Shown here piece by piece: positions 1 through 10,193 of a DNA stretch of 64,000 bases (the stretch's first letter is position 1; each line of letters begins with the position of its first letter). Position numbers and translations under genes: made by a program. Location: positions 2,852,001 through 2,916,000 of the forward strand of contig NZ_CP022685.1 in the NCBI RefSeq assembly GCF_002556545.1. Direction: 5' to 3'. The notes beneath the pieces are model-generated. The model was not told the DNA's origin. It worked only from the letters and a program-made list of their open reading frames with translations, and did not search any database. The DNA is from Streptomyces formicae (GTDB taxonomy: Bacteria; Actinomycetota; Actinomycetes; Streptomycetales; Streptomycetaceae).

Positions 1-2
1 AC

Positions 3-845
3 GTCCTCGTGACACTGCCCGAGGTCCCGCTGCCCGACTGGGCCAAGGGGGTCCGGATCGGCGGCCGGGTCACCGCGGAGGGGCTGCTCTTCGCGCTGTA
101 CGACGGCATCAGGCTCGCGGGCCTGCTGATCTGCGTCGGCGCCGCGAACGCCCTGGCGAGCCCGGCGCGGCTGCTCAAGTCGCTGCCCGGCGCGCTCTAC
201 GAGGCCGGGGTCGCCGTCGTGGTGGCGATGACCTTCGCGCCGAACCTGATCACCGACGTGCAGCGGCTGCGGGCCGCGCGGCGGTTGCGCGGGCGCCCCG
301 ACAGCGGCATCAGAGGGCTCCTCCAGGTGGGGCTGCCGGTCCTCGAAGGGGCGCTCGAACGCTCGGTCGCGCTGGCCGCCGCGATGGACGCGCGCGGCTT
401 CGGCCGCAGCGCCGCCGTGCCCGTCGCGGTGCGCAGGGCCACCGCCGTGCTGACGCTCGGCGGACTCATGGGCGTGTGCGTCGGGACGTACGGACTGCTG
501 ACCGCGCAGGGCGCCGCGTACGGCCTGCCCGTCCTCGCCGCCGGGCTGCTCGCCGCGCTCGGCGGGCTCAGGCTCGGCGGCCGCAGGGCCGTGCGCACCC
601 GCTACCGGCCCGACCGGTGGGGCGCCAGGGCCTGGGCCGTCGCCGGTTCGGGGATCGCCGTCGCGGGGCTGATGGTCCTCGCCTCGTCGTACGGCGTCGC
701 CGCCCTGCAACCCGGCGTCGTGCCGCTCGTCGCGCCGACGCTGCCGCTGTGGCCCGCGGCCGCGGTGCTGATCGGCCTGCTGCCCGCCTTCGTCGCGCCG
801 GTGCCCGCCGATTCCTCCCCCACGGTCCCCAAGGAGACGTCATGA
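3..845 (+). CDS. ECF transporter transmembrane (T) component, 5' end outside window
   Basis: This is the membrane T subunit of an energy-coupling factor importer (CbiQ/EcfT family), which couples ATP hydrolysis to the substrate-binding S subunit. The frame is open to the left edge (first whole codon at 3; the GTG at 9 is probably internal), so the N-terminal helices are missing. An Arg-rich cytoplasmic stretch follows TFAPNLITDVQRL, and the later DARGFGR matches the family's Ala-Arg-Gly coupling motif. Several hydrophobic segments follow near the C terminus. The stop overlaps the ATPase start (ATGA at 842-845), so T, A and S form one operon. The substrate is not visible from sequence; vitamins or metals are typical. 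Confidence 0.85.
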   Translation, partial: VLVTLPEVPLPDWAKGVRIGGRVTAEGLLFALYDGIRLAGLLICVGAANALASPARLLKSLPGALYEAGVAVVVAMTFAPNLITDVQRLRAARRLRGRPDSGIRGLLQVGLPVLEGALERSVALAAAMDARGFGRSAAVPVAVRRATAVLTLGGLMGVCVGTYGLLTAQGAAYGLPVLAAGLLAALGGLRLGGRRAVRTRYRPDRWGARAWAVAGSGIAVAGLMVLASSYGVAALQPGVVPLVAPTLPLWPAAAVLIGLLPAFVAPVPADSSPTVPKETS

Positions 846-2596
846 TCCGCTTCGAGGACGTCTCCGTGACGTACGAGGGAAGTGCCGGGCCCACCGTCCG
901 GGGGGTCGATCTCACCGTCCCCGAGGGCGAGCTCGTGCTGCTCGTGGGCCCCTCGGGGGTCGGCAAGTCCACGCTGCTCGGTACGGTCAGCGGGCTCGTG
1001 CCGCACTTCACCGGGGGCACCCTGCGCGGCCGGGTGACGGTGGCGGGCCGCGACACCCGTACGCACAAGCCGCGCGAACTGGCCGACGTCGTCGGCACGG
1101 TGGGCCAGGACCCGCTCTCGCACTTCGTCACGGACACCGTCGAGGACGAACTCGCGTACGGCATGGAGTCGCTCGGGCTCGCCCCCGACGTGATGCGCCG
1201 TCGCGTCGAGGAGACCCTGGACCTGCTCGGCCTCGCCGACCTGCGCGACCGCCCCATCGCGACGCTCTCCGGCGGCCAGCAGCAGCGCGTCGCGATCGGC
1301 TCGGTCCTCACCCCGCACCCGCAGGTCCTCGTCCTCGACGAGCCGACCTCCGCCCTGGACCCGGCCGCCGCCGAAGAGGTGCTCGCGGTGCTGCAACGCC
1401 TCGTCCACGACCTCGGCACCACGGTCCTGATGGCCGAGCACCGCCTGGAACGCGTCGTCCAGTACGCGGACCAGGTCCTGCTGCTCGCGTCCCCCGGCGA
1501 GCCCCCGGTACTCGGCGACCCCGCCACGCTGATGGCCCGCTCCCCCGTCCACCCCCCGGTGGTGGCCCTCGGCAGGATCGCGGGCTGGTCCCCCCTGCCC
1601 CTGACGGTGCGCGACGCCCGCCGCAAGGCGGGCCCGCTGCGGGAGCGCCTCGCGCAGGCGGCGCCGGAACGTCCGGGCGAGCACGCACCGGGCGATCGCC
1701 CGCGCCCGTCGGGGGACCGCGCGGCAGGAAAGACCGGCGACCCGGCACCCGGCCGCCGGCCGCGCCTGCGCAGGGCCCGCGCGGCCGCGCCGACCGGTGC
1801 GCACCGGGAGCCAGGGGCCTCGGTCCACGCCGCCCTGGTCGACCGGCTCGCCGTCCGGCGCGGGCGCGTCGAGGCGCTGCGGCGGGTCGACCTCGCCGTC
1901 ACGCCCGGTGAGACCGTCGCCCTGATGGGACGCAACGGCGCGGGCAAGTCCACGCTCCTCTCCACCCTGGTCGGCCTCCTCGAACCCACGTCGGGCACGG
2001 TCCGCGTCGGCGGCGCCGCCCCGCACCGCACGGCGCCACGTCAGCTGATCCGGCACGTCGGTCTGGTCCCGCAGGAGCCGCGCGACCTGTTGTACGCGGA
2101 CACCGTGGGCGCCGAGTGCGCCTCGGCCGACCGGGACGCGGACGCGGCGCCCGGGGCGTGCCGCGCCCTGGTGAGCGAGTTGCTGCCGGGCATCGCGGAC
2201 GACACGCACCCCCGGGACCTCTCCGAGGGCCAGCGCCTCGCGCTCGCCCTGGCGATCGTCCTGACCGCGCGCCCGCCCCTGCTCCTCCTCGACGAGCCGA
2301 CCCGCGGCCTCGACTACGCGGCCAAGGCCCGGCTCGCCACCGTGCTGCGGGGGCTCGCCGCCGAGGGCCACGCGATCGTGCTCGCCACGCACGACGTGGA
2401 GCTGGCCGCCGAGATCGCCCACCGCGTGGTGATCCTCGCGGACGGCGAGATCGTCGCGGACGGCCCGACGCCGGAGATCGTCGTCTCGTCGCCGTCCTTC
2501 GCGCCGCAGGTCACCAAGATCCTCGCGCCGCACGAGTGGCTGACCGTGTCGCAGGTGCGCCGGGCCCTCGGCGCGGCCGGACAGGACCCGTCGTGA
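842..2596 (+). CDS. ECF transporter ATPase, two fused ABC domains
   Basis: One 584-residue protein carries both ATPase domains of the ECF importer. Domain 1 (about residues 1-235) has Walker A GPSGVGKST, signature LSGGQQQR and Walker B VLVLDEPTS. Domain 2 (about 340-570) has Walker A GRNGAGKST, a changed signature LSEGQ and Walker B LLLLDEPTR. The two are joined by an Arg/Pro-rich low-complexity linker of about 80 residues. In many bacteria these are two separate EcfA proteins. ATG at 842 overlaps the stop of the T gene, and the 3' end overlaps the S gene by GTGA, so translation is probably coupled. The family assignment is firm; the substrate is unknown. Confidence 0.92.
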   Translation: MIRFEDVSVTYEGSAGPTVRGVDLTVPEGELVLLVGPSGVGKSTLLGTVSGLVPHFTGGTLRGRVTVAGRDTRTHKPRELADVVGTVGQDPLSHFVTDTVEDELAYGMESLGLAPDVMRRRVEETLDLLGLADLRDRPIATLSGGQQQRVAIGSVLTPHPQVLVLDEPTSALDPAAAEEVLAVLQRLVHDLGTTVLMAEHRLERVVQYADQVLLLASPGEPPVLGDPATLMARSPVHPPVVALGRIAGWSPLPLTVRDARRKAGPLRERLAQAAPERPGEHAPGDRPRPSGDRAAGKTGDPAPGRRPRLRRARAAAPTGAHREPGASVHAALVDRLAVRRGRVEALRRVDLAVTPGETVALMGRNGAGKSTLLSTLVGLLEPTSGTVRVGGAAPHRTAPRQLIRHVGLVPQEPRDLLYADTVGAECASADRDADAAPGACRALVSELLPGIADDTHPRDLSEGQRLALALAIVLTARPPLLLLDEPTRGLDYAAKARLATVLRGLAAEGHAIVLATHDVELAAEIAHRVVILADGEIVADGPTPEIVVSSPSFAPQVTKILAPHEWLTVSQVRRALGAAGQDPS

Positions 2597-3429
2597 CGGC
2601 CGCGCCGACCGGCCAGGCGCAGGCCCGCCCCATCCGCCTGGGCCGCCGCTCGATCGCCGCGCTCGCCCTGGTCACCGCCGTGGGCGTGGCCGCCTTCGGC
2701 TGGCCGCTCCTCGCCGGTGCCGGTTCCGGCCTCAGCGATCACGCGCAGGACGCGCCGTGGCTGTTCGCGGCGCTGCTCCCGCTGCTGCTCGCCGTGGTGG
2801 TGGCGACCATCGCGGACGTCGGCCTCGACGCGAAGGCCATCGCGATGCTCGGGGTGCTCGCCGCCGCGGGCGCCGCGCTGCGGCCGCTGGGCGCGGGGAC
2901 GGCGGGCATCGAGCCGATGTTCTTCCTGATGGTGCTGAGCGGCCGGGTGCTCGGGCCCGGCTTCGGATTCGTCCTCGGGTCGGTGTCGATGTTCGCCTCC
3001 GCGCTGCTGACCGGCGGCGTCGGCCCGTGGATGCCCTTCCAGATGCTGTCGATGGGCTGGGTCTGCATGGGCGCGGGGCTGCTGCCGGGCCCCGACACCC
3101 TGCGCGGCCGCCGCGAACTGTGGCTCCTCGCGGCGTACGGAGCGGTCTCCTCCGTCCTGTACGGCACGGTCATGAACCTGCAGGGCTGGCCCTACCTCGG
3201 GGGCCTCGCCACCGGCGTCTCCTTCGTGCCCGGCGACCCGCTCGCCGACAACCTGGGCCGTTTCATCGCGTACTGCCTGGCCACCTCGCTCGGCTGGGAC
3301 CTGCCGCGCGCCGTCGTCACGGTGCTGCTCAGCCTCACGCTCGGGCCCGCGGTCCTGAAGGCGCTGCGCCGGGCCACGCGCCGGGCGGCGTTCGAGGCGC
3401 CGGTCACATTCGAGGCCCCCAAGCCGTAG
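2593..3429 (+). CDS. ECF transporter substrate-specific (S) component
   Basis: A 278-residue polytopic membrane protein that should bind the substrate of the ECF importer. I chose GTG 2593 because it overlaps the ATPase stop (GTGA) and puts the first hydrophobic helix (about residues 23-45) near the N terminus. About six hydrophobic segments follow. The stretch GPGFGFVLGSVSMFASAL and the glycine-rich GVGPWMPFQML are the sort of loops seen in EcfS/YkoE-like S proteins. Specificity cannot be read from the sequence; it is last in the T-A-S operon. Confidence 0.82.
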   Translation: MTAAPTGQAQARPIRLGRRSIAALALVTAVGVAAFGWPLLAGAGSGLSDHAQDAPWLFAALLPLLLAVVVATIADVGLDAKAIAMLGVLAAAGAALRPLGAGTAGIEPMFFLMVLSGRVLGPGFGFVLGSVSMFASALLTGGVGPWMPFQMLSMGWVCMGAGLLPGPDTLRGRRELWLLAAYGAVSSVLYGTVMNLQGWPYLGGLATGVSFVPGDPLADNLGRFIAYCLATSLGWDLPRAVVTVLLSLTLGPAVLKALRRATRRAAFEAPVTFEAPKP

Positions 3430-3611
3430 GGACGCCTGCGCGTTCCGTTACATCGGGGCCCCTCCGTGGTGAGGCGGCCCACAGGACTTTGGTCCTCTAC
3501 GAAGAGGGCTCGTAGTACGCGCACCTTGATGTGCATGCGTCAATCACCGCGCTGACCTGGGCATTGAGAGCCACATCACACGATGGACATTCGGCGCGGG
3601 TGCGACTTCCA

Positions 3612-3760
3612 CTAGTAAATGGGGTCATTGCGGCGGGGTAACAGCCCTGCTTCTCTGGAGGAGTCGCACGGCGCCGACGAACCCACCCGGGTCGCGGCGC
3701 CGCCGCATGTCCCCCCCCCGGGATCCCCCACGGATCCCCCGCGATCCACGGCGTGCACGG
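3612..3760 (+). promoter_or_regulatory. Structured 5' leader of the SLT gene, possible c-di-AMP (ydaO-type) riboswitch
   Basis: The 363-base gap between 3429 and 3793 holds a long GC-rich leader. A clear hairpin is formed by GGCGCC at about 3671 and GGCGCC at about 3698, with an inner ACCC/GGGT pairing, preceded by GGGGTAACAGCCC near 3637. Actinobacterial SLT/Rpf wall hydrolases are often controlled by ydaO-type c-di-AMP riboswitches in leaders of this length. Context and foldability are seen; assignment to that family is inference and was not scored against a covariance model. Confidence 0.4.
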
Positions 3761-3792
3761 CGACAGCCCCGTCCCCCACCGGAAGGTCCTCT

Positions 3793-4248
3793 GTGTCCGC
3801 CTCGCTCATCCGCCGCATCGCTTCCCCGAAGAAGGCCATCACCGGCGGCCTCGTCGCCGCAGCCGCCACCGGCATGGTCTTCGCCGCGGCCCCGGCCCAG
3901 GCAGCCACCCCGACCACCGCGAAGGCCGCCGTCCCGGCCGCCGCCCCCGCCGCCGCCCCCGCGTCCGCCCAGGCCGTCGCGAAGCAGATGATCCCGGACG
4001 CCGCGCAGTACCAGGCGTTCAGCAACATCGTGGCCCACGAGAGCGGCTGGAACCACACCGCTACCAACTCCTCCTCCGGCGCCTACGGCCTGGTCCAGGC
4101 GCTGCCCGGCTCGAAGATGGCCTCGGCCGGTTCGGACTGGAAGACCAACCCGGCGACCCAGATCAAGTGGGGCCTGGACTACATGAACTCCCGCTACGGC
4201 AGCCCGGTCGGCGCGTGGAACTTCTGGCAGGCCAACGGCTGGTACTGA
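3793..4248 (+). CDS. Secreted SLT-domain lytic transglycosylase-like protein
   Basis: A 151-residue exported cell-wall hydrolase. GTG 3793 is chosen because GGAAGG lies 8-13 bases upstream and the frame then opens with a Sec signal peptide (cleavage probably after AAPAQA, residue about 37). An Ala/Pro-rich spacer (about 40-62) follows. The C-terminal SLT-like fold contains HESGWNHTATN, with Glu83 as the likely catalytic acid, then SGAYGLVQALP and the final WNFWQANGWY. It should cleave peptidoglycan glycan strands, a role linked to growth and germination in Streptomyces. It has its own leader and a strong terminator, so it is probably monocistronic. Confidence 0.88.
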   Translation: MSASLIRRIASPKKAITGGLVAAAATGMVFAAAPAQAATPTTAKAAVPAAAPAAAPASAQAVAKQMIPDAAQYQAFSNIVAHESGWNHTATNSSSGAYGLVQALPGSKMASAGSDWKTNPATQIKWGLDYMNSRYGSPVGAWNFWQANGWY

Positions 4249-4274
4249 GCCGCCGCGAGCTGCCACTGAGCCAC

Positions 4275-4320
4275 CGAGAGAGGCGGCAACCCCCACGTGC
4301 GGGGGTTGCCGCCTCTCTCG
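4275..4320. terminator. Strong bidirectional terminator hairpin
   Basis: A perfect 20-bp inverted repeat (4275-4294 with 4301-4320) and a 6-base loop sit between the convergent SLT and lipase genes. No T-tract follows, as is usual in actinobacteria. Confidence 0.9.
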
Positions 4321-4334
4321 TACGCCCGTCCCCC

Positions 4335-5549
4335 CTACCTGGCGAACCACCGCGCGATCTTCGGCGCCGCCTTCCCCGCCGACTCCCTGTGGGAGACGCG
4401 GCCCTGGTCCATGACCGGCGCCCGCACCCCGTGGGACGCGAGGTCGGCGGCGCAGCCGCGGGCGTTCCCGATGGGTACGTCGGTGTCGCCCCGCGCCGCG
4501 TAGAGCCGCACCGGCACCCGCGGCTTCCAGTCGCAGACGCCGTCGTTGGCCTCCAGCGCCTCCTTGAGGCCGCCGGTGGGGTGCCGCATCCGCTCGTAGA
4601 AGCCGGGCGTGAGCAGTTCCTTCACCGACTTGGGGAGCGCCCCGAGGACGTCCTCCTCTCCGTGCCGCCCGTCGAAGAGCCGCTCGACCCGGTCCGCGTA
4701 AGGCGCGCGGAACGCCTCGGCGGGGTTCTTGTAGAGCGGGTGCAGCCGGTTCTGGGCCACCAGGAAGTACGCGGTGTAGAAGACGCCGCTGGTGTCGTTG
4801 ACCCGGCCGTCGAAGAGCGCGGGAATCTCCTCACGGGAGAGTTCGTAGGGCCCGCTGACGGGCGCGACGGCACGCACCCGGAACGCTCCCGGCTCCCGGG
4901 CGAGTGCCATCGCGACCTGACCGCCCTGTGAGAACCCGGTGAGGTAGAGGTCACCGGTCAGGACCCGGCCCGCACGCCCCGCCGCGGCGCGCGAGGCGCG
5001 GAGCATGTCCTGGGACGCGGTCACGGCCGAGCGCGTGTCCATGTACGGATGGACGCCCGGCCCCTTGCCGAGCCCGAGGTAGTCGGGGGCGGCGACGGCC
5101 TTGCCCGCGGCGGCGTGCAGATAAGGACTGAGCCGCCCGAAGTCCTCCCCCACGGAGGGCGCGTAGTCACGGTGGACCATGGTCCCGTGGGTGTCGGAGA
5201 CGAGCCCGAGGGCCCGCGACGACGAGGTCTTGGGCAACACGAAGAGGCCGGTGGCCGTGGTGGACCCGCCGTCCGTGCCCACGGTGCGATAGGTGAGCCG
5301 GTACGCCGTCACCCCGTACCGCACGGTGCCCGTACCGACCTTCCCCTTCGCCAGGAAGGCCACGACCTCGGCGCGGCTCAGGTCGGCGACCGGGGTGACC
5401 TTCAGGAGATCGCCCCGGTCGGCGCGCACGACATGGTGGGTACCGGCCTGCGCGACGGGCGCGGCGACGAGTCCGGCAAGCAGCAGGGCGACGAGGGCGG
5501 CACCCCCTCGACGTACGGAACGGGAATGTCCGGAAGCGAAAGTGTCCAT
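4335..5549 (-). CDS. Secreted alpha/beta-hydrolase, lipase-like
   Basis: A 404-residue exported serine hydrolase. ATG at 5549 gives a classic signal peptide (SVRR, hydrophobic core, cleavage near PVAQAG, residue about 36); a longer open frame upstream has no such start. Nucleophile elbow GFSQGG puts Ser207 in place. RGDTDVP near residue 355 and SHRES (His387) complete a plausible triad. APDYLGLGKG matches the oxyanion region of bacterial secretory lipases/esterases. The substrate is unknown; lipids or esters are likely. It is monocistronic, convergent with the SLT gene and backed by a shared terminator. Confidence 0.85.
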   Translation of the reverse strand: MDTFASGHSRSVRRGGAALVALLLAGLVAAPVAQAGTHHVVRADRGDLLKVTPVADLSRAEVVAFLAKGKVGTGTVRYGVTAYRLTYRTVGTDGGSTTATGLFVLPKTSSSRALGLVSDTHGTMVHRDYAPSVGEDFGRLSPYLHAAAGKAVAAPDYLGLGKGPGVHPYMDTRSAVTASQDMLRASRAAAGRAGRVLTGDLYLTGFSQGGQVAMALAREPGAFRVRAVAPVSGPYELSREEIPALFDGRVNDTSGVFYTAYFLVAQNRLHPLYKNPAEAFRAPYADRVERLFDGRHGEEDVLGALPKSVKELLTPGFYERMRHPTGGLKEALEANDGVCDWKPRVPVRLYAARGDTDVPIGNARGCAADLASHGVRAPVMDQGRVSHRESAGKAAPKIARWFAR

Positions 5550-5636
5550 GCCCCAGACGCTACGAACCCCCCGCCCGCACCGACATCCGAGAGTCCCCCG
5601 GACAGGGGTGTACGCACCACCACCCGGGGGCGGGGT

Positions 5637-5665
5637 GTCAGCCCGTCCGGCGCTTGAGGACGAAC
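5637..5665 (+). repeat. Interspersed Streptomyces intergenic repeat (CCGGCG-TTGAGGA type), one copy
   Basis: The stretch CAGCCCGTCCGGCGCTTGAG matches the core of the three copies at 14154-14336 (CAGCCCCTCCGGCGATTGAG). It lies in the gap between two minus-strand genes. I recall this motif as common between Streptomyces genes; its function is unknown. Confidence 0.7.
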
Positions 5666-5698
5666 TCGGCGGAGCCGGTGACAGACACCGACCCCGGA

Positions 5699-7018
<1,320 letters not shown>

Positions 7019-7046
7019 TCAGTCCGGTTGTGGGCCTTGCCTCTTG

Positions 7047-7061
7047 TAGAACCCGTTACTA
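7047..7061 (+). promoter_or_regulatory. KstR-like box 2 upstream of the P450
   Basis: TAGAACCCGTTACTA contains AAC-nn-GTT with the 5' T of the KstR consensus; only the final A is displaced by one base. It is 58-72 bases upstream of the P450 ATG. Confidence 0.45.
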
Positions 7062-7118
7062 CCTTTCGAGCCATCTCCTGATGGACCGTCAGAACTCAGC
7101 ACACGCCTGGAGTTGCCG

Positions 7119-8375
7119 ATGCCCTGTCCAGCGCTGCCCGACGGGTTCGACTTCACCGACCCCGACCTGCTCCAAGACCGCGTTCCCCTGCCGGAGTTCG
7201 CACAGTTGCGGCAGACCGAGCCGGTGCGCTGGATCACCCAGCCGTACCGGATATCCGGCTTCGACGACACGGGCTACTGGGCCGTCACGCGGCACGAGGA
7301 CGTCAAGTACGTCTCCACGCACCCGGAGGTGTTCTCCTCCCACGTCAACACCGCGGTCATCCGCTTCAACGAGTCGATCAGCAGGGACCAGATCGAGGTC
7401 CAGCGGATGATCATGCTCAACATGGACCCGCCGGAGCACACCCGCGTCCGCCAGATCGTGCAGCGCGGCTTCACGCCCCGGTCCATCCGCTCGCTGGAGG
7501 AGAGGCTGCGCGACCGCGCCCGCTCCATCGTCGAGACGGCACTCGAACAGGCGGGCCCCGACGGCTCCTTCGACTTCGTCACCAACGTCGCCGTCGAACT
7601 CCCGCTCCAGGCCATCGCCGAGCTGATCGGCGTCCCCCAGGAGGACCGCTCCAAGATCTTCGACTGGTCGAACAAGATGGTGGCGTACGACGACCCGGAG
7701 TACGCCATCACGGAGGAGATCGGCGCCGAGGCGGCCATGGAGATCGTCTCGTACTCGATGAACCTCGCCGCGGCCCGCAAGGAGTGCCCGGCCAAGGACA
7801 TCGTCAGCCAGCTGGTCGCCGCCGAGGACGAGGGGAACCTCTCCTCCGACGAGTTCGGCTTCTTCGTGATCCTGCTCGCGGTGGCCGGCAACGAGACCAC
7901 CCGCAACGCCATCACCCACGGCATGCACGCCTTCCTCACCCACCCCGAGCAGTGGGAGCTCTACAAGCGCGAGCGCCCCGAGACGACGGCGGAGGAGATC
8001 GTGCGCTGGGCCACCCCGGTGGTCTCCTTCCAGCGCACGGCCACCCAGGACACCGAGCTCGGCGGCGCGTCGATCAAGAAGGGCGACCGGGTCGGCGTCT
8101 TCTACTCCTCGGCCAACCACGACCCCGACGTCTTCGATGACCCCGGCACGTTCGACATCACCCGGGACCCCAACCCGCACCTCGGCTTCGGCGGCGGAGG
8201 CCCGCACTTCTGCCTCGGCAAGTCCCTCGCGGTCCTGGAGATCAACCTCCTCTTCAACGCCATCGCGGACGTCCTGCCGGACCTCCGCCTCGTCTCCGAC
8301 CCGCGCAGGCTCCGCTCCGCCTGGCTCAACGGGGTCAAGGAACTCCAGGTCAGCGCGGGCCGGCCCGCCTCCTGA
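7119..8375 (+). CDS. CYP125-like cytochrome P450 (steroid C26/27-hydroxylase type)
   Basis: A 418-residue soluble P450. ATG 7119 is preferred over TTG 7113 because GGAG (7109-7112) is then correctly spaced. The I-helix has AGNETT (residues 256-261), ExxR is E293-R296, and the haem loop FGGGGPHFCLG has Cys365. From memory, LPDGFDFTDP near the N terminus, IEVQRMIMLNMD, RGFTPRSI and SAWLNGVKE closely resemble M. tuberculosis CYP125A1. That family hydroxylates the cholesterol/cholestenone side chain. The divergent thiolase and KstR-like boxes support a sterol or acyl side-chain role. The redox partner is not in the window. Confidence 0.9.
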   Translation: MPCPALPDGFDFTDPDLLQDRVPLPEFAQLRQTEPVRWITQPYRISGFDDTGYWAVTRHEDVKYVSTHPEVFSSHVNTAVIRFNESISRDQIEVQRMIMLNMDPPEHTRVRQIVQRGFTPRSIRSLEERLRDRARSIVETALEQAGPDGSFDFVTNVAVELPLQAIAELIGVPQEDRSKIFDWSNKMVAYDDPEYAITEEIGAEAAMEIVSYSMNLAAARKECPAKDIVSQLVAAEDEGNLSSDEFGFFVILLAVAGNETTRNAITHGMHAFLTHPEQWELYKRERPETTAEEIVRWATPVVSFQRTATQDTELGGASIKKGDRVGVFYSSANHDPDVFDDPGTFDITRDPNPHLGFGGGGPHFCLGKSLAVLEINLLFNAIADVLPDLRLVSDPRRLRSAWLNGVKELQVSAGRPAS

Positions 8376-8525
8376 CCCGCTTCCCGACCCGTCTGAGAGG
8401 GAGGCGGGGGCATCCCTCTCACGCCCGCCCCCGCCTCCCCCGGAGGGCCGCACGGCGCAAACGGATGTATCCGGTCGACTCCCGACACGAAACCAACGTT
8501 TCCGTTGCACAAGGCGTCTTGAGAG

Positions 8526-10193
8526 GTGAACCTTGCCGTCCCAAGACTTCGAACGGAAACGGTGGCCGTGGTTTCTGCCGACGTATCGATCGCCCCGCCC
8601 GGCAGTTCGCCCGCCGACCGGAATTCCGCCTTCCGAGCGTTCTGCCGCCGCCACCGCGTTCCGCTCCTCGCCACCGTCCCCACCCTTCCCCTGTACGCGG
8701 TGTGGGCGGCGTTCCTCGCGACCGGCGGCGGTGACCTCGCCGCGCAGGAGGCCTGGGCGAGGTTCGCCTCCGAGCACGGGGCGGCCGCCTACAACCTCTT
8801 CTGGTACGGCGGCATGCACACCGCCAACTACAGCCTGATCTCGCCGTATCTGATGGCACTCGTCGGCGTGAAGACCGTGACGGTGCTCTCCGGGATCGCG
8901 GGCGCCTGGCTGGCCGCCGCGCTGGTCCAGCGCTCCGGGATCCGCAGGCCGCTGGGGCCCGCCGTGCTCGCCTCTCTCGGGGTGTGGTGCAACGTCGCCT
9001 CCGGGCGCACCACGTTCGCGCTCGGTCTCGCCTTCGGCCTCGGGGCCTGTCTGGTCCTCGCGCGGGAGCGTCGCGTGGCCGTCGCCGTGCTCTGCGCGAC
9101 GCTCGCCACCATGGCGTCCCCGGTCGCGGGGCTCTTCCTGGTCGTCGCGGGCGCGGGCTACTTCTTCGTACGCGACTGGGCGCGCGCGGCGGCGCTGATC
9201 GTGCCGCCGTTCGCGGTGGTGGCGACCACGACGGTGCTCTTCCCCTTCAACGGCGAACAGCCGATGGCCTTCGACCGGATCTTCCCGCCCGCGCTGTTCG
9301 GCCTGGCACTCGTCCTCGCGGCGCCCGCGCACTGGCGGGTGCTGCGGTGGGGCGCGGGCATGTACGCGCTCGGCACCGTCCTGACGTTCCTCATCCCCTC
9401 CCCGATCGGCACGAACGTGGAGCGGCTCGCGGAGCTGTTCGGACCCGCCGCGCTGCTCGCGGCGCTGCTCGCGCCCGGCCTCGCCCGGCTGGGGCGCGTC
9501 GTGCTCGCGGTCGCGCTCGTCCTGTCGTCGGCCTGGGTGGTGCAGAAGACCGTCGACGACCTGATGGTGTCGACGAAGGTGCCGAAGTGGGCGGCCGACA
9601 CCCAGGGCGTGGTGCGCGAGCTCGAACGCCTCGGCGCCGACCGGGGCCGCGTCGAGGTGGTCCCGGCCCGCAACCACCGCGAGGCCACCGCCCTCTCGCC
9701 GTACGTGAACATGGCGCGCGGCTGGAACCGCCAGCTCGACATCGAACGCGGCCGCCTCTTCTACGACGGAACGTTCTCGGCCACCACCTACCGGGCCTGG
9801 CTCGACCGGTGGGCCGTCGGCTACGTGGTCCTGCCCCTCGGCAGGCCGGACGGCCCCGCCGAGGCCGAGGCGGCGCTCGTGGCGGGCGAGCCGACCTGGC
9901 TGCAACCGGTGTGGAAGGACGCGAACTGGCGGATCTACCGGGTGCGCAACTCGGTGCCGCTGGTCTCCGAACCCGCCTCCGTGGTGCGCTCCACCGGCTC
10001 CGACATGGTGGTCCGGGTGCCGAAGCGGGGCTCGGTGACCGTACGCCTGGTGTACTCGCCCTGGCTGCGGGCCGAGGGCGCGTGCCTGAAGCAGTACGGC
10101 GAGTTCACCCGGCTCTCGGTGCCGGGGCCCGGCACCTACAAGATCAGCTCGGGGTACGGTCCTTCGCGGGGACGTCCTTCGACATGTCGCTGA
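8526..10193 (+). CDS. Large polytopic membrane protein with C-terminal extracytoplasmic domain
   Basis: I do not recognise a precise family. The protein has about 9-10 hydrophobic helices (residues about 40-345), with an early loop WYGGMHTANYSLISPY that resembles the first outer loop of GT-C-type membrane enzymes. A soluble C-terminal third (about 355-555) follows, rich in Trp/Arg. The start is uncertain: GTG 8526 or GTG 8562; the latter begins nearer the first conserved-looking residues. The stop overlaps the 3' end of the convergent GT87-PAP2 gene by 50 bases. A cell-envelope role is inferred from topology and neighbour only. Confidence 0.72.
   Translation: MNLAVPRLRTETVAVVSADVSIAPPGSSPADRNSAFRAFCRRHRVPLLATVPTLPLYAVWAAFLATGGGDLAAQEAWARFASEHGAAAYNLFWYGGMHTANYSLISPYLMALVGVKTVTVLSGIAGAWLAAALVQRSGIRRPLGPAVLASLGVWCNVASGRTTFALGLAFGLGACLVLARERRVAVAVLCATLATMASPVAGLFLVVAGAGYFFVRDWARAAALIVPPFAVVATTTVLFPFNGEQPMAFDRIFPPALFGLALVLAAPAHWRVLRWGAGMYALGTVLTFLIPSPIGTNVERLAELFGPAALLAALLAPGLARLGRVVLAVALVLSSAWVVQKTVDDLMVSTKVPKWAADTQGVVRELERLGADRGRVEVVPARNHREATALSPYVNMARGWNRQLDIERGRLFYDGTFSATTYRAWLDRWAVGYVVLPLGRPDGPAEAEAALVAGEPTWLQPVWKDANWRIYRVRNSVPLVSEPASVVRSTGSDMVVRVPKRGSVTVRLVYSPWLRAEGACLKQYGEFTRLSVPGPGTYKISSGYGPSRGRPSTCR

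Noticed and set aside
7089..9905. A 938-codon open frame on the minus strand
   Set aside because: Antisense to the P450 and a membrane protein, both with clear family motifs or helices.
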